This document shows positions 59,427 to 64,000 of a DNA stretch of 64,000 nucleotides, in pieces. Under the pieces are notes generated by a model. It had not been told where the DNA came from. It did not search any database and was given only the letters and a program-made list of their open reading frames with translations. Origin of the DNA: Exiguobacterium sp. TNDT2 (GTDB lineage: Bacteria; Bacillota; Bacilli; Exiguobacteriales; Exiguobacteriaceae); the NCBI RefSeq assembly GCF_003331145.1, contig NZ_QLVE01000007.1, positions 1 through 64,000 on the forward strand, given 5' to 3'. A program made the translations under genes and the position numbers. Position 1 is the first letter of the stretch. Every line of letters begins with the position of its first letter.

Positions 59427-60073
59427 TGAATCGCCCATACGAACGTCGCCGAATCGCTTAAATCAATCTCGTCCGGCTCAAGTTCTGGCATTGCCGCCTC
59501 CGAGAAGAGCACCTCGTCATGGAGCGTGAGGCGTGTCGGCGAATAAAGATGGAGCTCGCCCCACGTGTAGTCGATTTGCAGCAAGTCACCGAGCGTCGCC
59601 CCGGCCCCTTTCGCTAACACTTCGGCCCGATGGCGCGCGTTCGCCGCCGCGCTCGCGAGCAGTTCGTCTTGAATCGAATCCGCATCCTTGATTGTGAACG
59701 AGATCGACAGCTTCGGCTCGGCTAGTGAGTTGCTGACGTGTCCGATGACCACTGATAGCTGTTTCGTATCGAGCGGAAACTCGAGTTTCGTCTTTTGTTT
59801 GCAGACGTAACCACGGAACCGTGATTTATAGTTGCCTTCTTCGTCCCGGTAACTCTCATAGTCGGTGTCGATCGAGAAATCGGTTGTTTTCAAATCACTC
59901 TTTGAAAAGCCAGCTTTTTCGATCGCCTTTTGTAGTCGCGTGACGGCAAGCGCCGCCCCGCTCATCGTCTCCTCATAGCGGACGGCTCTTGACGACAAAT
60001 CCATTCTCACGACAATCAAATCTGGCTTGGCCGATACTTTTCCCGTACCTTTGACGGTGATGGTGCGTTCCAT
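59423..60073 (-). CDS. SIMPL (DUF541) domain protein (216 aa)
   Basis: DUF541/SIMPL fold throughout: starts with VKGTGKVSAKPDLIVVRMDL and contains SAAANARHRAEVLAKGAGATLGDLLQID (about residues 140-167), both characteristic. Bacterial members are mostly envelope or stress-linked with unclear biochemistry. No signal peptide, so it is probably cytosolic here. GAGGAGG-type binding site. First gene of its operon, followed directly by the secreted protein. Confidence 0.88.
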   Translation of the reverse strand: MERTITVKGTGKVSAKPDLIVVRMDLSSRAVRYEETMSGAALAVTRLQKAIEKAGFSKSDLKTTDFSIDTDYESYRDEEGNYKSRFRGYVCKQKTKLEFPLDTKQLSVVIGHVSNSLAEPKLSISFTIKDADSIQDELLASAAANARHRAEVLAKGAGATLGDLLQIDYTWGELHLYSPTRLTLHDEVLFSEAAMPELEPDEIDLSDSATFVWAIQ

Positions 60074-60092
60074 GTGATTTCCTCCTCTTGGT

Positions 60093-60467
60093 TCACGAGA
60101 TGCCGAACAGTTTCGTGACGGCCCTCCACTTGCGCGGATAGGCGTTGCTGCCGCTATGTGTCCGAACGATGCCGTCCGGTTGTGTGATGGTCAGACTCCA
60201 CTGCGTCCCGTCGAGAATCATCAAGTCGCCTTCTACTTCAAACGTCGCCGGCCACTTGTCTGTCCCTAACGCCACGAACGCGGCGTACACGTCTTTCGTT
60301 TCTGTTTCATCATACGTGACGAACGTATCCTTCGGCATCGCACGGCTGTCTTCTTGCCAGTCAATGACTCGGACAGCCGTCCCGTCCGGAAAGAATGTCA
60401 ATGTGGATTCGTTCATGATTCCGAAACCGCCAACTCGGAACTTGATCTCAAGCGCTTGTTCTACCAT
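60093..60467 (-). CDS. Hypothetical protein (124 aa)
   Basis: Beta-rich, no signal or membrane segment: pattern of short strands with ESTLTFFPDGTAVRVIDW at about residues 20-37 and DGTQWSLTITQPDG (about 86-99). Resembles small uncharacterised Bacillales proteins but I cannot name a family. AAGGGGG binding site before the ATG. It lies 19 bases before the SIMPL gene and may belong to the same operon. Confidence 0.65.
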   Translation of the reverse strand: MVEQALEIKFRVGGFGIMNESTLTFFPDGTAVRVIDWQEDSRAMPKDTFVTYDETETKDVYAAFVALGTDKWPATFEVEGDLMILDGTQWSLTITQPDGIVRTHSGSNAYPRKWRAVTKLFGIS

Positions 60468-60549
60468 GTCGCGACCCCCTTTTCGTTTTCATCCACTGTA
60501 TGATTTTCTTCGCTATCTTCATGGCATGTTCCCCCTTTTTACGACGAAG

Positions 60550-60723
60550 TCACGTTTTTCCGGTCAACGCGACCGCCAGTCCAATGAGGTAACCGAAGGC
60601 TGCACCTGCTACAATCCCATACACCAGCTCGAAATCAAACAAGAGCGAACCGATGATGCCAATGCCTGATCCAAATACAAGTCCGAGTCCGATAACTGAT
60701 GTTTGCCACTCATTCGAAACCAT
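60550..60723 (-). CDS. Small membrane protein with two helices (57 aa)
   Basis: Two Gly-rich helices (about residues 8-27 and 33-53) with GxxxG patterns such as GSGIGIIGSLL and GIVAGAAFGYLIG. I start at ATG 60723, preceded by AAAGGATGGG. Small glycine-zipper-like proteins occur in many Firmicutes; the function is unknown. It could be co-transcribed with the 124-aa gene downstream. Confidence 0.6.
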   Translation of the reverse strand: MVSNEWQTSVIGLGLVFGSGIGIIGSLLFDFELVYGIVAGAAFGYLIGLAVALTGKT

Positions 60724-60811
60724 TTCACCCATCCTTTCGAAGGTACACACTCAAGTCATAAATCGCCTGCAAGGAATTGACGATGACAATGTTACTCGTC
60801 TCAGTGACTAC

Positions 60812-61127
60812 CTAAGCGGTGAGCAGACGGATAATCTCGGGCGCCTCTTCCTCTGTCCGCCTCATCCGTGGCATCAATTGGGCCAAGTGCCCTCTCACTT
60901 CTTGTGGGATGGCGAGATACAGTCGCTAGAACAAGGACGGTTAGTGCACTTGAAGCAGGTCCGGGTGACGGCGTGTCACTTTCTCCATCGCATCTGAGCT
61001 CCGCATCCGGACGACCGGTCATCGATTCTTTGAATCGTTCCGGGTCATTCCCGATGAAAATGACGACCGCTTCGACGTGACCGATCGAACGCAAATCTCC
61101 GTCGCTTAACACATCTCGTATGTCCAT
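60812..61127 (-). pseudogene. Frameshifted remnant of an unknown gene
   Basis: A good start (AAAGAGGTGG then ATG at 61127) leads into MDIRDVLSDGDLRSIGHVEA and about 25 more sensible residues. After about residue 45 the coding character jumps frame: another frame reads AMEKVTRRHPDLLQVH and then meets two stops. A third carries a Cys-rich CFKCTNRPCSSDC, and the second frame resumes as LAIPQEVRGHLAQLMPRMRR up to a stop at 60812. This suggests one gene broken by several small indels. The uninterrupted first frame to 60801 (108 aa) is low-complexity after residue 45. Confidence 0.5.
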
Positions 61128-61155
61128 TCTTCCACCTCTTTCCTCACCCTCACTT

Positions 61156-61187
61156 CACAAAAGAGGACCCAGCACATACTGAATCCC
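61156..61187 (-). terminator. Terminator of the 165-aa protein gene
   Basis: Stem GGATTCAG / CTGGGTCC with internal mismatches, then TCTTTTG on the minus strand. It is nearly identical in layout to the terminator at 62667-62697. Confidence 0.6.
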
Positions 61188-61218
61188 GCTTGCGTATACC
61201 ATGAGTCGGCCTCCTTAA

Positions 61219-61716
61219 TCAGTTCGTACTTTTTGTGACACGAAGGCACTGTGGTCGTTCGAATCCGACTTCACCTAAAAACCGTAGCGCATCTATCGTC
61301 AACTCGTCGAGCTTGATGGATTGAACGTTCGGCTCCGTCTGTTCATCAACCCACACTTTCCAAATCTCGACCTCCTCCGCCGTCTTCAAGTGGTCGGCTA
61401 TATACTCGATGAGCTGTTCTGCTCTCACATCGGAATAACGCCAGCGCAACTCCACGACGTGCGGTTTTTCCGAGTACGCCTCGACGTTCGCCACGTCATA
61501 GTACAAGTCTCGCTTGATTTCAATCTCGTCGAGCTGCTCTTCCGACTCGACGTTCATCAAAATCTTTTCGTCACGATCGAGGTCCTCGTCGTCTGTGAGC
61601 ATGTCGGGCAACACGACACCTTTTTTGATGGCCTCGTTGATTGATAAGAGTTGGATATATGGATTTTCGACTTCTTTAAGTGGGTAATCGCTCGTAATAA
61701 ATTGGAATTCACTCAT
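61219..61716 (-). CDS. Hypothetical acidic protein (165 aa)
   Basis: Acidic, mixed alpha/beta protein without signal or membrane segment; no family recognised. Features: DEDLDRDEKILMNVESEEQ and YYDVANVEAYSEKPHVVELR in the middle. I start at ATG 61716 after GGGAGGAAAT; a further 13 codons upstream lie in the DUF2812 gene end. Codon use is similar to the small gene group around it. Overlap and spacing suggest co-transcription with DUF2812/PadR. Confidence 0.65.
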   Translation of the reverse strand: MSEFQFITSDYPLKEVENPYIQLLSINEAIKKGVVLPDMLTDDEDLDRDEKILMNVESEEQLDEIEIKRDLYYDVANVEAYSEKPHVVELRWRYSDVRAEQLIEYIADHLKTAEEVEIWKVWVDEQTEPNVQSIKLDELTIDALRFLGEVGFERPQCLRVTKSTN

Positions 61717-61732
61717 GCTAATTTCCTCCCTT

Positions 61733-62260
61733 TTAGTCTTGTTCTGAAATTTCACGCAGTCCTTTCAACGTACGCGATTTTTGTGTCTGCCGTTGAATCA
61801 AATAAGCGACGAATGCGGCAAGCGCGAGGTTCGGCCAAATCACCCATACCGCAAATGGACTCAACACATTGATGCAGACAGCGATGATATTGACGAGAAA
61901 AACAAGCTGATACAATTGCAACACGCGATTCGTTTTCGCAATCATCGAGTCAAAATCGGAATAGAGATGAAACGGGCCGTCTTCTGTGCGCTTCCGTAGA
62001 AAAATCCACCGGAACGATGTATCGACCACTTCGATTTCCATCTCGTCTAAAAACTCAAGATACGCTTTAGATTTGGAATGGTTCGGAAGTTCTTCGAGCA
62101 ATTCGATTCGATACATGTATTCATCTGGTTTCCCTTCACTAAACACGTAACGACCAATCTTGAATCGTTCTAGCAACCAGCCTTTTGCTGCCATCTCATT
62201 CAACCATTTCTCTTCTTTTTCATAATCGACATAAACACGATAAACTGTTTTTGTTTTCAT
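61733..62260 (-). CDS. DUF2812 membrane protein (175 aa)
   Basis: N-terminal soluble DUF2812 domain (about residues 1-105: YEKEEKWLNEMAAKGWLLER is the family signature) and two C-terminal membrane helices (about 115-155). Family members are almost always paired with a PadR regulator, as here, and are thought to act in envelope stress or antibiotic sensing. ATGA overlap with padR; start ATG 62260. Confidence 0.88.
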   Translation of the reverse strand: MKTKTVYRVYVDYEKEEKWLNEMAAKGWLLERFKIGRYVFSEGKPDEYMYRIELLEELPNHSKSKAYLEFLDEMEIEVVDTSFRWIFLRKRTEDGPFHLYSDFDSMIAKTNRVLQLYQLVFLVNIIAVCINVLSPFAVWVIWPNLALAAFVAYLIQRQTQKSRTLKGLREISEQD

Positions 62261-62583
62261 GACCGGTTCGCTCCAATCCACTGTTTCCCGTTTGCGACGA
62301 GTTCTTCAAGGCGAACGAGTTCGGCTTCAAGCACTGATTGTCCATCTATGGTGATGACATACTCCTTTTTTCGCCCGCTCGCTCCTTCGACCGCCTCGAT
62401 CCATCCCTTCTCTACCAGACTGCTAAGTGCCCCATATAAGGTCCCTGCCGCCAATTGAACGCGATTGTTGCTCAATTCTTGTACAAACTGCATGATGCCA
62501 TATCCGTGCCTCGGGACTTGAAGCGATAACAACACGTAATAGACCGCCTCTGTCAAAGCGACACTCCCCACTGATTTCGTCAT
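62257..62583 (-). CDS. PadR-family transcriptional regulator (108 aa)
   Basis: Winged helix PadR domain: VYYVLLSLQVPRHGYGIMQF (about residues 15-34), AAGTLYGALSSLVEKGWIEA (about 45-64) and the wing GRKKEYVITIDGQ. It lacks the long C-terminal dimer helices of larger members. Probably represses its own operon with DUF2812 and is released by a membrane-active compound. A pair of inverted repeats lies in front of it. Confidence 0.92.
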   Translation of the reverse strand: MTKSVGSVALTEAVYYVLLSLQVPRHGYGIMQFVQELSNNRVQLAAGTLYGALSSLVEKGWIEAVEGASGRKKEYVITIDGQSVLEAELVRLEELVANGKQWIGANRS

Positions 62584-62608
62584 AATTTATCTCCTTTATT
62601 ACGTCTGA

Positions 62609-62641
62609 CGATATATCGCCTACCGATACATTTAGTGTATC
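62609..62641 (-). promoter_or_regulatory. Inverted repeats upstream of padR (probable PadR operators)
   Basis: CGATATATCG (62609-62618) is a perfect 10-bp palindrome. GATACACTAAATGTATC (62641-62625, minus strand) has 6-bp arms and resembles PadR-type ATACT/ATGTAT operators. Both lie within 60 bases of the padR start, suggesting autoregulation. Confidence 0.6.
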
Positions 62642-62666
62642 CTAAAATTTGGTAGCTGACTACAAG

Positions 62667-62697
62667 AAAAAAGGGACCCAGTAGACACTGAATCCCG
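62667..62697 (-). terminator. Terminator of the tRNA-dihydrouridine synthase gene
   Basis: Stem GGGA(TT)CAGT / ACTG(GG)TCCC followed by TTTTTTC on the minus strand. Same sequence architecture as the terminator at 61156-61187. Confidence 0.82.
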
Positions 62698-62705
62698 GTA
62701 AAACA

Positions 62706-63713
62706 TTATTCGACTGTCGATGCTGCCTCGGCAAGCGCAGCTTCTTCTTTATGATAGTTCTCGACGAACGCATCAAGGTGTGCCCGCACTTCGTCTGTCG
62801 ATTTCGTGTCCATGAGCTTCACACGGAGATCGCTCGCCCCGCGGAATCCTTTCACGTAAATCTTGAAGAAGCGGTGCAAATTCGAAATCGAACGCGGCAC
62901 CTCTTCTTGGAACTTATCTTGCAAATCGAGTTGGAGACGAAGCAAGTCGAGATGCTCTTCCATCGAGTGCTCACGCGGCTCTTTCTCGAACGCGAACGGG
63001 TTCTTGAAAATCCCGCGACCGATCATGACGCCGTCGACGCCATACTTCTCGACGAGCTCGAGTCCCATCTGACGGTCGAGGATGTCACCGTTGATTGTAA
63101 TCAATGTGTCCGGCGCGATCTCATCACGCAGTTGGACGATATCCGGGATCATCTCCCAGTGCGCGTCGACTTTACTCATCTCGTTGCGTGTGCGTAAGTG
63201 AATCGACAAGTTGGCGATGTCTTGCTTCAAGAGATGCGTCAACCAGTCGCGCCACTCGTCGAGCTTCGCAAAACCGAGACGTGTCTTGACGCTGACTGGG
63301 ATGCCCCCGGCTTTCGCCGCTTGAATAAGTTCGGCCGCGACGTCAGGACGGAGGATGAGCCCGCTCCCTTTTCCACGCTTCGCCACGTTCGGCACCGGGC
63401 AACCCATATTGATGTCGAGGCCTTTATAGCCCATCTCGGCCATGCCGATGCTCATCTCGCGGAAGTAGTCAGGATTATCGCCCCAAATGTGGGCGACCAT
63501 CGGCTGTTCGTCCTCGGTGAACGTCAAGCGTCCGCGCAGGCTGCCTTTCCCTTCCGGATGGCAGTAGCTGTCCGAGTTGGCGAACTCGGTGAAGAACACG
63601 TCCGGGCGTCCGGCATGGGCGACGACGTGGCGGAAGACGACATCGGTCACGTCTTCCATCGGGGCAAGTATAAAGAATGGACGCGGCAGGTCGCGCCAGA
63701 AGTTTTCGTTCAT
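62706..63713 (-). CDS. dus: tRNA-dihydrouridine synthase (335 aa)
   Basis: FMN enzyme reducing uridines in tRNA: catalytic Cys105 in [19 protein letters not shown] contacts at [13 protein letters not shown] (about residues 17-29), phosphate-binding [14 protein letters not shown] (about 230-243). I prefer ATG 63713, with AAAGGA about 11 bases upstream; ATG 63734 is in frame but has no clear site. Normal length; single gene with its own terminator. Confidence 0.93.
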   Translation of the reverse strand: MNENFWRDLPRPFFILAPMEDVTDVVFRHVVAHAGRPDVFFTEFANSDSYCHPEGKGSLRGRLTFTEDEQPMVAHIWGDNPDYFREMSIGMAEMGYKGLDINMGCPVPNVAKRGKGSGLILRPDVAAELIQAAKAGGIPVSVKTRLGFAKLDEWRDWLTHLLKQDIANLSIHLRTRNEMSKVDAHWEMIPDIVQLRDEIAPDTLITINGDILDRQMGLELVEKYGVDGVMIGRGIFKNPFAFEKEPREHSMEEHLDLLRLQLDLQDKFQEEVPRSISNLHRFFKIYVKGFRGASDLRVKLMDTKSTDEVRAHLDAFVENYHKEEAALAEAASTVE

Positions 63714-63795
63714 CGTAAAATCAGTTCCTTTCATTCATACAGTCCAACAAAATCACTTCATCCATTCTATTATGGACCGGGAAATGTAGCAACTG

Positions 63796-63820
63796 TTTGA
63801 CCAGTCAAATCGGATATAAT
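63796..63820 (+). promoter_or_regulatory. Palindrome and -10 element before the remnant ORF
   Basis: TTTGACCAGTCAAA (63796-63809) is a 6-2-6 inverted repeat just ahead of TATAAT (63815-63820). It could be a promoter with an overlapping operator serving the truncated plus-strand gene start at 63850. Confidence 0.4.
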
Positions 63821-63849
63821 GAATGTAATCATAAGTCGAAAAGAGGAAG

Positions 63850-63880
63850 ATGATGATCATTTGGCTCAACGGCGCATCCA
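63850..63880 (+). pseudogene. 5' remnant of a P-loop ATPase/kinase gene
   Basis: AAGAGGAAG binding site and MMIIWLNGA match the start of the MIIWLNGAFGSGKT-type ATPase family of Bacillales. The P-loop is absent: the next codons read SKAGEIA instead. The frame stays open to the window end but is anti-sense to another gene. It looks like a deletion end joined within this gene and the minus-strand gene. Confidence 0.4.
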
Positions 63881-63924
63881 AAGCTGGTGAGATCGCCATC
63901 TCGAGATGTTGTTCAATCTTCATG

Positions 63925-64000
63925 TCATGCCTCCTGTCGATTCCGTTCGTAACGAACGATGTGGACCCCGTTTGGCATCAGCTGCTGCTCGATGACATCG
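63925..64000 (-). CDS. C-terminal end of a gene running off the window
   Basis: Last 24 codons (…DVIEQQLMPNGVHIVRYERN and RQEA) before a TGA at 63925-63927; the rest lies beyond the edge. Too short to assign. It is followed within 2 bases by the ATG of the truncated 56-codon ORF, as in an operon. Confidence 0.45.
   Translation of the reverse strand, partial: DVIEQQLMPNGVHIVRYERNRQEA

Larger units (their letters stand above)
63753..63923 (-). pseudogene. 56-codon ORF, probably truncated gene start
   Basis: Starts at ATG 63923 behind a strong GGAGG site and reads MKIEQHLEMAISPALDAPLS before switching to an AT-rich, implausible tail. The switch falls where the opposite-strand remnant at 63850 begins, suggesting the 3' part was lost. 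Confidence 0.4.

Noticed and set aside
1-64000. CRISPR arrays, insertion sequences, prophage, rRNA and tRNA genes
   Set aside because: I saw no regularly spaced repeats, transposase or phage structural genes, rRNA, or cloverleaf-like sequence in the window. The homing endonuclease is the only mobile-type gene.

Overview
The window looks like a chromosomal segment of a low-to-mid GC Gram-positive of the Bacillales, most likely Exiguobacterium or a close relative. The basis is protein family content and gene order, not a database search. Most genes are strongly GC3-biased, have AGGAGG-type ribosome binding sites, and are often joined by ATGA overlaps. The backbone follows the Bacillus subtilis tagO-lytR-yvyE-degS-degU-degV-comFA-comFC-yvyF-flgM-flgN-flgK-flgL-yviE-fliW-csrA-hag-flaG-fliD-fliS-fliT order, interrupted by inserted blocks.

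Layout from left to right. 0.3-3.8 kb: late flagellar operon (flaG, fliD, fliS, fliT) behind a sigma-D promoter, plus two small unknown genes. 3.9-6.7 kb: flagellin locus. The hag gene carries a group I intron at its 3' end, lying between two alternative in-frame flagellin C-termini. A LAGLIDADG homing endonuclease gene lies next to it on the opposite strand. 6.7-17 kb: a tightly overlapped catabolic operon resembling the FdrA/YlbE/YlbF carbamoyltransferase system, with carbamate kinase, a biuret-hydrolase-like amidohydrolase, two NCS2-type permeases and a PucR-type regulator. 17-23 kb: a sensorless chemoreceptor, acetyltransferase, YitT protein, diguanylate cyclase and unknown proteins. 23.2-29.9 kb: csrA, fliW, yviE, flgL, flgK, flgN, flgM, yvyF, comFC, comFA. 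30-34.1 kb: trehalose PTS operon (treA, treP, treR). 34.2-40.5 kb: degV, degU, degS, yvyE, a LytR-CpsA-Psr protein, tagO and a small winged-helix-like protein. 40.7-64 kb: mixed metabolic and accessory genes (pgmB, Asp23 family, acyltransferase, MhqD/MhqO detoxification pair, an ABC exporter, SMI1/KNR4 protein, XRE regulator, IIA-Glc, oligoendopeptidase F, aldo/keto reductase, CBS protein, M14-type peptidase, flavodoxin, SWIM protein, SIMPL protein, PadR/DUF2812 pair, tRNA-dihydrouridine synthase) with signs of gene decay near 61 kb and at the right end.

Functionally, the flagellar parts form one circuit. FlgM restrains sigma-D, and sigma-D promoters drive hag and flaG. CsrA, FliW and a GGA-rich hag leader make up the translational switch for flagellin, and FliS, FliT and FlgN are export chaperones. 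The most unusual element is the intron: the unspliced hag message already encodes a complete flagellin, and one splice choice would swap its last 13 residues for a second, native-looking end.
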